Below are positions 12,048 through 22,958 of a DNA stretch of 64,000 bases, piece after piece. This DNA is from Pyrus communis. Taxonomy: Eukaryota; Streptophyta; Magnoliopsida; Rosales; Rosaceae. Both the position numbers and the translations under genes were made by a program. Where the stretch lies: NCBI RefSeq assembly GCF_963583255.1, contig NC_084806.1, positions 24,116,735-24,180,734 on the forward strand, read 5' to 3'. The notes below the pieces were generated by a model. That model saw only the letters and a program-made list of their open reading frames with translations, ran no database searches and was not told the origin of the DNA. The first letter of the stretch is position 1; every line of letters begins with the position of its first letter.

Positions 12048-12704
12048 ATGGCGAACTCATCGAACCTTAGCTTAGATTTGAGTCTCAGCAGCGATCCGGT
12101 TGCGCCCCGTCAAGGTAATGTATGGCGCCCTTCTTTTTTATCTTCTAACGGTCCTATTTCAGGTGAAGACTCTGTGATGCAGGACGCCACAACAGCTACA
12201 ATAGTAGCTAAAAACCTCCTCACTCCAAAAGATAGTAGGCTGCTGTCAGGACGGTCCGATGAGTTGGCCGTTCAAGAGTCCCTCGCACTTAGTGTTCAGT
12301 GTGCGAGTTCTGTGTCCAACATGGGCCAACGCCTGCTTGCTCGGTCCCGCCAAGTGGAATCGTTGATGGCAGAGGTGGAAAGACTTAAGCAAGAGATCCA
12401 GCAGCTTAAGTACGAGAATAGAAGTTTGCATGTGCTTGCAAATAACTATTCGTCGGGGATGAAGAGGAAGCTTGATGAGCTGCAAGAATCTGAGGGTCGA
12501 ATTCACAGTGACCGTCAAAGGCTTGCGTCTTATCTCCAGAGGCACATTTTTCCTGGGTCATCCAGCGCTTGGCCAAGTATTGAGGCCTGGAATGCTCTAG
12601 CTCCGATGCCTCCTGCTCCGATGCCTCCCGCTTCTATGCCTCCCGCTTCTATGCCTTCCGCTTCTGCGCCTCGTAGTGGGGCTTCACGCAAACAACCTTT
12701 GTGA
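12048..12704 (+). CDS. coiled-coil protein encoded antisense inside the nested element
   Basis: An intact 218-codon ORF on the strand opposite to the element's own gag remnant. The start ATG follows an A-run (AAAAAAAATGG, a reasonable plant context). Residues about 1-60 are Ser/Thr/Leu-rich. Residues about 95-165 form a leucine-zipper-like coiled coil (VESLMAEVERLKQEIQQLK, then MKRKLDELQESEGR). The C-terminus is a Pro/Ala/Met repeat of five to six MPPA-type units encoded by a 15-bp tandem repeat. There are no transmembrane segments, signal peptide or catalytic motif. I recall many near-copies of this protein in rosaceous genomes as repeat-borne 'hypothetical proteins'; its function is unknown. 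The position recalls the antisense extra ORFs reported in Tat-lineage elements such as Grande. A DNA- or RNP-binding role would be speculation. Confidence 0.75.
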   Translation: MANSSNLSLDLSLSSDPVAPRQGNVWRPSFLSSNGPISGEDSVMQDATTATIVAKNLLTPKDSRLLSGRSDELAVQESLALSVQCASSVSNMGQRLLARSRQVESLMAEVERLKQEIQQLKYENRSLHVLANNYSSGMKRKLDELQESEGRIHSDRQRLASYLQRHIFPGSSSAWPSIEAWNALAPMPPAPMPPASMPPASMPSASAPRSGASRKQPL

Positions 12705-12739
12705 AGCTCCACCTTTCTCCATGTTTAGTATCTTTCTTT

Positions 12740-12782
12740 CTCTTTTTTTTTTTTTTTTTTTTTTATTATTATTTTTTTTATT
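12740..12782. repeat. poly-T / ATT tract
   Basis: A T-run followed by TTATTATTATT and more T, directly after the antisense ORF. It marks the junction between that ORF and the gag/pro remnant. It could be the relic of a poly-A tail on the minus strand or simple slippage. Confidence 0.7.
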
Positions 12783-13878
12783 AACATAAAATCAAACGGC
12801 ATGGAATTGGTCCTTGAATGGAAGGTGATACTTGAAGTGAACCGGCAATGGTTTGAATTCTAGTGTAGGTGCCTGATTCATAAAAAACAGCAAGTTAGTA
12901 TAAAATGTAAAGGAATTTGAAAAAAAACTTACTTGTTTTGTCCGACAAGAACTCAATGACAAACACCACTCCTTTGAAAGTTTCAGGGATATTGGACTTG
13001 GCCAGATTGCAAGTGATGGTTATGACTTGTCCAATGTCATCAAATTTAACTTCTTTGGATTTTGTGGTTTCAAGAACGTCCTCTTTGATGAATTCATGAC
13101 ATTCCCTACTTGTCACCTTTGAAAGGGCTTCCAAGATGTCTTTTTCACCTTCTTCTTCCTTGGAAGTCATGAATCTGCAAGGAATAGGGATACTTGTTGG
13201 AACGGGGTTAAAAATAATGAAATTTGGAACAACCATACCTGTATTAGATGACATAGGAGCAATAGGTGCCTCCGGTAAAGGTGTTTCCACCCTTTCCGTG
13301 GGTTGGGTGTATTCCTCTTCCTTGTGATTTGATTTTGATGGTTGAGGGTCCGTTCCAACCTCCTTGTCACTTCTCAACATGATAGCATTGGTGTTTTCAA
13401 ATTCTCCCTTCTGATTTGCAATGGTTGAACTAGGGAGTTCGCCTTGGTCTCGAAACTGTCCTACGAACTCCGCGATCTGCCCAATTTGCTTATCCAAGTG
13501 GTCCAACCTTTGTGGTGGCTGCATAGGCGTTAAATAGAACTCCTCATATGGCTGCCAATATCCTTCTTGTTGAGCCTCATTGTCTTGATTTTGTGAGCCC
13601 TGCACCAAACAAATTAATTCATTAAGCTTTTGATTATAATCTATTGACGAACTTGAGTTTGGTTGGGCATATTGAATATGAGGTTGTGGTGGCTGCCAAT
13701 ATCCTCCTTGTTGAGCATTTTGAGGTTCCCACCACATAGAGTTTGAATGATCACTCCAATCCGAATTGTAAGTATTGGAAAACACGTTATTCCTTGATTG
13801 AAGATTAAATATATCAACTCTTTGCATTTGGGACCTTTCCATGAGTTGTGACAAAAGAGAAGCATTATCAAGTGCCAT
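12780..13878 (-). pseudogene. Athila-like gag/protease-region remnant
   Basis: An open frame of 327 codons from ATG at 13878 (MALDNASLLSQLMERS) to 12895. The frame also extends upstream without ATG to 13989, across the primer site, so the internal Met is the likelier start. The N-terminal part is Gln/Trp/Tyr-rich, with repeats around GGYWQPP and EGYWQPY. It then reads ELPSSTIANQKGEFENTNA and IMLRSDKEVG, and PCRFMTSKEEEGEKDILEAL, which correspond to the C-terminal gag and pre-protease region of Athila elements. No DTG/DSG protease site remains. Downstream, APTLEFKPLP at about 12850 resembles the KPLPxHLKY motif just before reverse transcriptase, after which pol is missing. It may still make a Gag-like protein, but not a standard one. 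Confidence 0.65.
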
Positions 13879-13970
13879 CTTGTTCTTAACAAACAAAACA
13901 CAAATAAAAAAAACTAAATCTAAAAGACAATACAGAAACAAACAATCCAAGGGATTAGCAAATTTTCTAA

Positions 13971-13988
13971 TCCCCGGCAACGGCGCCA
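13971..13988 (-). other. primer-binding site, tRNA-Asp type
   Basis: On the minus strand TGGCGCCGTTGCCGGGGA lies five bases from the LTR. It is complementary to the 3' end of plant tRNA-Asp including CCA. Athila/Tat gypsy elements commonly use this primer. It fixes the element's orientation as minus. Confidence 0.92.
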
Positions 13989-13993
13989 AAATT

Positions 13994-16070
13994 TGATGCG
14001 TGATCTATACGCACACAAATTAAACCCTCTTTTCGTCAAATTATAGTATATGTATAAGTAGGTATCGTTCTGGACCGGGGATTAGGAGGGATTGTTAATC
14101 ACTTGGATTTGACTCAAAAACGTAAAAACACAATATAAAACACTAAACTAGACTCAAAGAATGTAAAACTAAACTTTAAAACACTAAGACAAACCAAAGA
14201 CTCAAAATGCTTTTAAAAACACAAACTAAAATGATTTCTAACTAAATTGACATTAAAGTAAAGGGGGATTTAGATTTTTACGAAATTAAACTAAATGTAC
14301 AGATTGTAAATTAAAGCAAAATGTAAATGTGAATGTGTGATAGAATTGAATGGAATGAAGGCTAGCTAAGGGGGTCATCTCCACATATGTTACACTTGCA
14401 TAATAAAAAGATTTCCAATTACATTTCAATAAATTATGAATTCTCATCACCCCAAGTTAATTAGGTCCGCTTAAATTAACCGTCAAGTTTTCCTTAAGTT
14501 AATGAATTGGATGGGTTAGCGCAACGCAATTCACTACATTCTCCAAAAGTCCTTTACGTGAACAGCACAATAAAGATACAATCAAAGATCATTAAGCATT
14601 ATGAAAACTATAAGTGTTGACGAGGCATTCGTTACTATGATGAGCATGAAACTCGTGCCAAGAATTCATTTAGCGCGATTGTTTATAAGCAACCTCCACT
14701 ACTTGTGAATATAAGTTCATAACGATTAGGTGAAACTCACTTATATTCTAGCGTCATATTCATGCATGAAAATTAAGCGTGCACTCTCAATAAACATACA
14801 TAAATAAGTTATCAATCAAACGGTTAAACAAATTGAATCCACAACTTATGAAACGCAATTAGAAGTAATCAAATCAAAATGCAAGCATAAACATTTATTT
14901 CGAATCCCCCCTAGCCAAGGGGGGTTTAGTTCCTCATGGTACAAAACAAAGAGAATCAAAGAAACACCTAAACATTCCAACAACTCAAACTTGAATTGTA
15001 TGAACGTTTAGGCCCTCTTCTCTTCCATTCCTCATTCGTACAAAACAAAGAGTATTGAAATTAAACATTGAAATCAAAGAAACACCTAAACATTCCAACA
15101 ACTCAAACTTGAATTGTATGAACGTTTAGGCCCTCTTCTCTTCCTCTTCGTTGTAGCATAAGGTCTAGGGATAGTTGGTTGGGGGATGGAAGTGTGGAAT
15201 GGAGTGGGGAGTGATGGAAATGGAAGATGGTTTTTTGGATTCTAAGGGAGACTCACGGCTAAGAGAGAAAGGGATGTGTTTGTGGTGTGTTGTGTATGAA
15301 ATGAGATGTCCATGAATGAATGAATGTAAGGGTATTTATAGGAGTAGTGGAGGGAACATATGGCTATGTCATTTGTAAGTGAAGTAAGTGTGTGAGGTTG
15401 GTGAAGTAAGTGGATGTTGTAGGTGAAGTAGGTGGATGTTGTAGGTGAAGTAGGTGGATGTAGTAGGTGAAGTAGGTGGATGTTGTAGGTGGATGTTGTA
15501 GGTGAAGTAGGTGGAGTACATGTGTTTAAATGGTTAAAATGTGTAGATGATTATGAGTGATAAGTGATAAGTGTATGATATGTTAAGTGATAAGTGAATG
15601 ATTATGATAAGTGATAAATGAATGTATGATATGATAAGTGGTGAATGATATGTGGTGAATGATAAGTGGTAATGTTTAAGTATTTAAAATAGGGAACAAA
15701 GCCCTTCCTTGCATGGCAAGGAAGGGAGACACAAGGAAACACACGACAATGTCCTAAGGTTGCTAGGAATGTTGTTTTTGTGTTCTAAAATGCGTAGGAG
15801 TTTTCAATGATGCTCAAACATGAGGTCTTTTTAGGATTTAACTTTCCTACTTCAAGTCTTCAATTTCGTCCATCCTTTTGGCTCCAAGCATATGATATCC
15901 ATTCCAATCTCTAATTTGCTCCAAAAGCCTCCAAAAGGCATCCTTTTGCATACTTTGCCCTTAGAACCTGAAAACACACAAAAGAAGCATAAAGAACTAA
16001 AATAACTAAAGAAAGATAACGTAAATGTAAGAGAACAAGCCATTTAAGTCGCATAAATATGCTCCTATCA
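13994..16070 (-). repeat. 5' LTR of the nested element (second LTR on the + strand)
   Basis: 2077 bp, a near-perfect copy of 6910-8973. Visible differences include C for T near 14004, C for T near 14543, A for G near 15377, G for C near 16016, and a 13-bp minisatellite gain. It carries the minisatellite at 15380-15515. Confidence 0.95.
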
Positions 16071-16943
16071 GGAAGCTTTGGGTTCGAGATTACTTTATAG
16101 TACAACATATCATCCTCAGATAGATGGACAATCAGAGAGGACAATTCAGACATTGGAGGATATGTTGAGATCTTCAGTATGACAATTTGGTGACGCTTGG
16201 CACAAGCGGTTGGATTTGATGGAATTTGCCTACAACAACAGCTTTCTTTCGAGTATTGGCATGTCACCATTTGAGGCACTTTATGGTAAATCTTGTCGTA
16301 CACCCTTATGTTGGTCAGAGGTCGGAGAAAGAGTTTTGGTGGGCCCCGAGATTGTAGATGAGACTACTCAAAATATTCAGGTAGTTAAGTCTAACCTGAA
16401 AGCGGCCTAGGATCGATAAAAGAGCTTAGCAGACAGGCATGCCACTAACAGGGTATATAAAGTTGGCGATTGGGTGTTTTTAAAGCTTTCACCGTGGAGA
16501 GGTGTACTGCGGTTCGGAAAGAAAGGCAAGTTAAGTCCTAGATATATCGGACCATATCAGATCACCGAGCAAGTTGGTGAAGTTGCTTACAGGCTTGAGT
16601 TGCCTTTAAAGTTGTCTAAAGTGCATAATGTTTTTCATGTGTCCATGCTTCGTCACTATGTTTAAGATCCGTCGCATGTGATACCTCCTTAACCTTTGGA
16701 AATTAATCCAGATTTGACTTATGTCGAGGAGCCAGTGACTATTTTGGATTGGAAAGGCTAGGTTCTGAAAAAACAAGACCGTGCTTTTAGTGAAAGTTTT
16801 GTGGAGAAATCATTCAGTGGAAGAGGCTACTTGGGAGACGGAGGACCGGATGAGAGATTTATATCCACGCTTGTTTTATGATTATTAATGTTTGTATTTA
16901 TTGTGTGAATTTCAAGGACGAAATTTTCTTAAGGGGGTTAGGT
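16071..16943 (+). pseudogene. integrase C-terminal half and chromodomain-like tail
   Basis: This continues the integrase cut at 6909. After the duplicated GGAAG it reads LGSRLLYSTTYHPQIDGQSE, containing the third catalytic residue Glu in QSERT. A stop follows at about 16180, then FAYNNSFLSSIGMSPFEALY and the GPY/F-like region GPYQITEQVGEVAYRLELP with VHNVFHVSMLRHYV. After more stops, a shifted frame gives VKVLWRNHSVEEATWETED and LYPRLFYDY. That is the chromodomain-like tail of Tekay/Del-type chromoviruses, thought to steer integration toward particular chromatin. Single stops plus a frameshift abolish function. Confidence 0.85.
16931..16943 (+). other. polypurine tract of the chromovirus
   Basis: AAGGGGGTTAGGT immediately precedes the 3' LTR start at 16944, after the typical ACGAAATTTTCTT. 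It is the plus-strand priming site. Confidence 0.85.
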
Positions 16944-19191
16944 TGTGACAGCCTGTCCCGAAATATTTGTATCGATGGCATGGAATGATGATTTTGCCCT
17001 TGGACGTTATTTGGTGTCATGGGTGATTTGTTTTTGGTTGGTGGCTGCCATCTGGACACACACACACACACACCCAAATAAACCCCGTTAACCTTTATAT
17101 CTCTCATCCCTCTCGGATTTTTCTGCATTTCCATACAAGTCGTACAAACATCACCCAGATAAACCATTTCAGGCACGGATCGAGATCATTGTTGGTGTTT
17201 TTTAGTCCCTTGCAAGCTTAGGAACCCATTGATACCTTTGGTTGGACGTGAGGCCTTCGTTTTCCCGAGAAACCAAGAATCCCGAATTGGTGCATTGTTC
17301 ATGCAATCGTGATCGCGAAGTTTTTAGAAGTTTTTAAGCTTCTAGAGAGCTTTAGAACATCTTCACGAAGCTCAGAGAAGAAAAATGAAGTGTTTTGGAC
17401 GTCGGGAAGTTGAGTTTGGTGAATTTCAGGTTTGGCAGGATTATCGTGGGTTTTTCCGGCGAGATTCCGTTGGATTTAAGTTCCAAAAGTGGTAAAGTTT
17501 TGTTCTACTCATTGTAAGCTTCATTTTGGTACAAATTTCATGGAATTTGGTTAAGAATTGAAGAAAATATGAAGTTTTGAAGTTTTTCCAGAAACCGGCT
17601 AAAATTCAAGTTGCAGATGGCGGCAGACGGCGGCGACCGGCAAGACTCACCGGAGAAGACGAAGAATATTCTGTCAACTTTGATGGAATATACTAACGGC
17701 GTCAGATATATATAACAGTATATTCTATTTTTGAATGGAATGTTCCTTAATGCCGTTAGGGCTTCTGTACGTGTGCCAGGCACGTGCCTGCGAGTGGCCG
17801 GGGTGTCTGGCCGTGCCTTGGTCGGCGTGTGGGTGGTCGTAAAAAATTTCTAAAAATATGGGGATGTTCGTGGTGTTGAGTAGTTCACATTGGTATATTC
17901 AAACACCCCATTTGAGCAATGTATGAGAAGTTATTAGCTAGTTTTGTTTATGTGCTTTAAATTGACGTTTATATAGTTGTTTCACATATAGGTGAGACCT
18001 ATCCTGAGGACGAGTGCAGTCACTCGAGGCTCGGGGGCTGCGACCCTTCCACATACCAGTGTGTGGGCTTTTGGTTTTCAGTATATATCTATATACTTGA
18101 TTTTTTCCCAGAAATTCATTTTAAATGAAAGTATGTTTTGAAGTACCATGCCAAATATTCATATGATTTATACATGCATTAATAGTTGCATATATTTATG
18201 GTTGACACTGTGGACGCTCAGGTAAGTACCAGGTGAGTTATCGAATGTTTATGTAAATTGAGGATTATGTGAGATGTTTAGAGAGCTCATTAACCTACAC
18301 CCCGGTGTTAGTGCTCCGCAAGAGTTGAAGGCCTAGCCTTCACGTGATTGTTCACCTCTCGCACCACACACGCTCAACTTGGATCCAAGGCAGGTGACAG
18401 CCTGTCGTACAGACCACTTTAGGTGGTTCCAACCTGTAGGTGACTTGCGATACTTCGCACAGCCTTTACGTAATTGTAGCACTAGAGCGTATTTCTTTAC
18501 ACCTAGCTTTTCGTACAGACCACTTTACGTGGTTCCGACTCATGTGCAGGCATATTGTTGATGAAATATATATATATCGTTGCTGAGATATGGATTTGAG
18601 CTCTAGATTCAGCCGTATAAGTCACGTTAGGTGACTTCGGTTGATATATCATTTGCATTGATTTATATCACCTGGATTACATATTTCATATTGAGATATT
18701 TGGCATGGCATAATCATGATTAAAGCTTGTTGAGCATGGTTTTGAGATACGAATATATTCTATTTTCTGGGAAATTATACAGGTTTTATAGCGAGGGGTT
18801 ACTAGCTTTGATAATTGAAATGGTTTTGAAAAGCTTTGTTTTTGCCCACTCACATTTTCTATTTTGCGCCCCTCCAGATTTTAGGTAGAAGTGCTTTGGT
18901 GGCTCACGAGGATCTTGATGGTGGTTCTGACAGAACAACACAAATGTAGGATCACCTTTGGGTGTTGTTTAATTAGTACTTATCCAGTAGAACTGCACTT
19001 AGGCTATTTATACTCTGATTGTGTATTTCACACTTAATTTTGCTTTAGCATGTTATCCTAGCTAGTACTGCTAGTAGTTTGGTTTTTATTCACTCGTATT
19101 TCTTATATCTTTATCGCTTCCGCACTGTGCACATGGTTACGTCACCCTCACGTGACAGCCAGCATGCCTTGATTTTGGTCGGGGTGTGTCA
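16944..19191 (+). repeat. 3' LTR of the gypsy chromovirus
   Basis: 2248 bp, TGTGACA to GTGTGTCA, followed by the TSD copy ACACT. It retains the GC-rich segment at about 17740-17840, absent from the 5' LTR, with the perfect 14-bp palindrome CAGGCACGTGCCTG at 17777-17790. Three stem-loops lie at about 18413-18427, 18519-18533 and 18621-18635. Confidence 0.95.
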
Positions 19192-19196
19192 ACACT

Positions 19197-19563
19197 TCAT
19201 TTCATTTTAATACTCATATTCATTGACTTGAATTTCTTTGTAAAACATATTAGATTGCGGCTTATACATGATGAGCTTCATTGACCAACTCTCAACTAAT
19301 TGGAAGGTTCAAGGATGTATCAAAGATTACCAAGTCATAAAAGTAAGGAAAGATATCTTCGTAGATTTGATGAACCATGATTTCAGATGGACAAAGGAAC
19401 AAGAAGCATTTATTGAAATCTCACAAAATATGACAAGCATTGGACATTAGAATAAAAAATAAAAAATACGCATTACATGTATTTCTGATATGGATGTATT
19501 TTTTAAGGTTCAAGCTTACTTTAGCTATGGTTTACAAATGTTATTGTCAAACATGTTTGACAC

Positions 19564-19654
<91 letters not shown>

Positions 19655-20519
19655 TCATTACTTAATCTAAATTTTAATCTATTTTGATTTGTCTAAATGT
19701 ATGTTGTAAAAAACAAAGGCCGTACACATGGCTATTTCAAAAAATGAAGATCACTATTTATGTATTCATATACAAACTATTGCTGGAACTGTAAACATTG
19801 TTTTATAACTTTAACAACTGTTTATTAAAATGCAAAATTAGTTTCATTAAAGTCATAAAAATTAAAAATAAAAATCATTGTACATAAGTATCAACTAATT
19901 TTAAATTGAACCAAATTGTTGGCCAACCGAAGTTTGATAAAAAGATTGAGTGATGGTTTGTTTTCATTTTGTCTTACCTAAAATGGAAGATTAACTAGAT
20001 CAAGAATGAAAACCAGCATAGTTGCCTCCTACAAAAGACATTGCATTCACTTTAAAACTTTAAATGCAACACACATATACTTACATAAAACAACCTACAA
20101 AACAGATATTGGAACCACAAAGCCATAAACTTAGCTATGTATTCACTGTTTATCAAACTCAACATACTATTTCATAAAACTAGAAACACTCAAGCATTGA
20201 ATTCATATATATTACTCGAATATACTGTTAAAACCATTGCACATAACTATCAACTAATTTCAAAACTAAACGAAATAGTAAACAGAATTTGAAACCACAA
20301 ATCCATAAATTTGGCTATTTATTAACTGTTTATCAAACTCAACACACTGTTTCATAAAAAATGGAAATAATCGAACAAAGTTCTGAAACCAGAATTACAT
20401 CCTCCAAAACATCAATTCAAAAAAAAAAATAAATAAATAAAAAAACAGTCTCCAAAATGAAAATCTGTTACACATCACCAATAAACTTTCATCTCTCAAA
20501 ATATCAACCGTCTTATACA
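19197..20519. other. intergenic stretch with a CT/TA microsatellite
   Basis: No gene I can support. A small frame at 19268-19450 has no recognisable domain. The rest is AT-rich with several loosely repeated phrases (AACTGTTTATCAAACTCAACA near 20145 and 20325) that suggest an old internal duplication. Confidence 0.5.
19565..19651. repeat. compound (CT)n(TA)n microsatellite
   Basis: About 28 CT units are followed directly by about 15 TA units. It is a simple-sequence locus, probably highly polymorphic. Confidence 0.97.
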
Positions 20520-22958
20520 ATAACTTTACATGAAACCTTGTTATATCTCGAACATCCACACCTGCTACAGGTGATAGTTTTTTTTACTCACACTGATTTC
20601 CCCTGCAGATTTAATCCTACTTTTCTTTGGTCTTCCAGACGAAATCTTTGTAATTGGAGGCCTCACATCATTTATGATAGTATCAACATTCGGCTTATCC
20701 AAATCTAAAAATAGATGCATGACAAACTGATATATTTTTCAAAAAAAGCTTGCTTTCCAGTAATTTTCAACGTAATAAAAAACATCACGATTATCATGTT
20801 GCAACACCTGCAAAGCATGAGAACATGGAAAACAATTATACTGTCTTTGCACATGAGCATGTCCTATCATCCAGACAAACAACAAACTGATTCCACTATG
20901 TCCTAACTTCAAAAACATCCGCATCAGAACAACTAATCCTCCAATGCCTGCCTTCCTTCAACATCAACTTCATCTCGTTTTCTTTCTTTGGACACAAAAA
21001 TTCTCTTTTCAGCCATACTAACCATCAACCGAACTCTAATGTCTTCAAGAAGATTCATAAGTGGCATGCAATGACTATTCGACACCATGGCGTTAAAAGA
21101 TTTTGAAAGTGCATTGCTCGTCGATCCCCATCTCTTACCAGGAAAATGGGCAGTAGCATAGTTCTCTTTTGACAAATCACATAAAAAATTCTTCACATGC
21201 CCTTGATCGTTATCCTTGAATTCTGCCATGCAATCATCAAAATCAGATGGAGTACATGGGTACACACAATTTACCAACAGATTCATCATTTTCTTCTTTA
21301 GTCCCTCACCAAAAGCCTTTGGAAATAAAGTACTGACATTCTATTTCCAATGAAGAATACAAAATGTATGTGGAGACACGAGAAATAATTCTTGAAGGCC
21401 CTTCAAAATACCATCATGTTTATCCGACATAAATGTGATCACCCTCCCTTGAGACCTCAGTATACCAGGTAATATTGACAAGAACCATCTTCAATTTGCT
21501 ATCGTTTCTAAATCAACAATAGCATAAGCAACCTCAAAAATCTCTGCAGAACACAAGTGAAAATGCACTGTCAAATGTCAACTACTTCTGAAATTGTGAT
21601 TGAATGATTTATTAAACAGTGTTTGAACTACTTTTGCAACTTTTTCCTTTATTTGAAAATAAAATCAAAGACCTATGCACAACAAAAAGAACACAGATAT
21701 AGTCAAGTATCAACAATTTATGAGACTGGTTGAACTATTTCTATAAATGTCATTGAACTATTTCTTAAACTATTCTTCAACTATTTTTGGATATGTTTCT
21801 TTTGCACAGTAACAAAACAAGAAAAAAATTAATATCGAATATAAAAGTATAAAATTATTAACTCACTATTGTTGCCATTTTTTGCACAACAAGATAGAAG
21901 TGTTCCCTTGTATTTCCTCTTGATAAAAGCACCATCAATTAATAACATCAGGTGACAAAACATGAAACCCTTTATCCATGTATCATAAGCAATAAAAAAA
22001 CGACGAAATCTATTACTCTTCGGTACAACTTCAAACTTAAAAATAGATCCAAGATTGCTTGAACGAGCAGATTCAACATACCAAGGCAAGAACTTGTAAG
22101 CATTGACATCATCACCATTTAACTCAAAAACTGCCCTCTTTTGCCAAAATATGTAGCAGAATAATCAATATCTAATCCATAAAACTGTTTTAAGTTTGAA
22201 ATGATCTCCTTCAATTTAATAAGAGAATTTGATTGAACATATTCCTTGATGAGAGAAGCAACAAACTGTCGTTCAACAACTTTGTTTTTCTTCTTTCAAA
22301 TGATACCCTTGCATGTATGCACATTATGCAACTTTCGAATAACAAAAAAACCATTAATATCACACTTGAATGCATACACACGTCAAAAACAACCATCAGA
22401 TTTCTTCCTAGAACCCTCAGCACTAATGCGATTCTTATCATTCTTCAAATACTTCAAATCAAAGCCACATTCAATAGAAAACTTCTTCAACTTATCTTGG
22501 AAATCAACACAACCTCCCCTAAAAACTTGCCCCTCAGATTCTGTGTAACTATCATATTCGCATGACATATAATTGTGGACACCATGAGAACTATACTTCC
22601 CTAAATGCTCATTTTCACTAACAACAACCATAAAGTCTGATGTACGGCAAGAAGAAGATATGCTTTCGGTAGGCAGCTGAACCATAGAACCATCACATTT
22701 ATCTATAACCAATATTTATACAATGGATTTCCCAACAACATCAAGAATCGTCAATATATTCATAACATCGGCATCACAATCTAACAGGCAAATAGGATAT
22801 TCATTCAAAGCATATTGTGACTTAAAACAACCAACTCTCAAACCCTTAAACCTAGAACAAAGATCAATGCAAATCTGATTAAAGGTAGAAGTTGATGAAA
22901 TAGAACTAACAACGGATAAACCCCCATATGTAAACTGAGATAGTTTACCATTCTCCAT
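20520..22958 (-). pseudogene. Mutator-like (MULE) transposase 1, decayed
   Basis: Start candidate MENGKLSQF at 22958. A PB1-like N-terminal part is followed by the Mutator DNA-binding domain (FKCDINGFFVIRKLHNVHTC near 22290-22390). Then YGLDIDYSATYFGKRG (22150) leads to the DDE core with first Asp in LLIDGAFIKRKYKG (about 21920), AIVDLETIAN and MSDKHDGILKG (about 21420-21520), and HFPGKRWGSTSNAL (about 21130). A SWIM-type zinc site (HAHVQRQYNCFPCSHAL, about 20830) and a proline-basic linker (GRPKKSRIKSAGE, about 20610) are followed by a degenerate zinc knuckle (TCSRCGCSRYNKVSCK). Stops and frame changes are frequent, and the gap at 21545-21830 is probably an intron. I found no clear terminal inverted repeats. 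The order matches plant MuDR-type transposases. Confidence 0.85.

Larger units (their letters stand above)
6910..16070 (-). mobile_element. young, pol-less Athila-like LTR element (LARD-type)
   Basis: A 9161-bp element inserted inside the integrase gene of the outer chromovirus. Flanks are GGAAG at 6905-6909 and 16071-16075. On the minus strand it begins TGATAGGAGC and ends CGCATCA. A tRNA-Asp-type primer site lies next to the LTR at 13994 and a purine tract next to the LTR at 8973, both proving minus orientation. The interior has an Athila-like gag/pro remnant (12780-13878) and a tiny pol 3'-end remnant near 10690-10735, but no reverse transcriptase or integrase. The centre is instead occupied by non-coding DNA and a + strand ORF (12048-12704). 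It must be mobilised in trans. The two LTRs differ at only about four visible substitutions plus one 13-bp minisatellite indel, so insertion is very recent. Confidence 0.93.
666..19191 (+). mobile_element. Ty3/gypsy chromovirus (Tekay/Del-like), full length, nested
   Basis: LTR retrotransposon on the + strand. Both LTRs start TGTGACA and end GTGTGTCA, and the element is flanked by the 5-bp duplication ACACT (661-665 and 19192-19196). Order inside: 5' LTR, primer-binding site, gag with two zinc knuckles, aspartic protease, reverse transcriptase, RNase H, integrase, chromodomain-like tail, polypurine tract, 3' LTR. Integrase downstream of RNase H is the Ty3/gypsy order. Removing the nested element at 6910-16070 and one GGAAG copy leaves about 9.4 kb. 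In-frame stops and frameshifts in gag, RNase H and integrase make it non-autonomous now. The LTRs differ at many visible sites plus an indel of about 91 bp, so it is clearly older than the element nested in it. Confidence 0.95.

Noticed and set aside
19440..19687. ORFs with SLSLSL and IYIYIY runs
   Set aside because: Translations of the CT/TA microsatellite.
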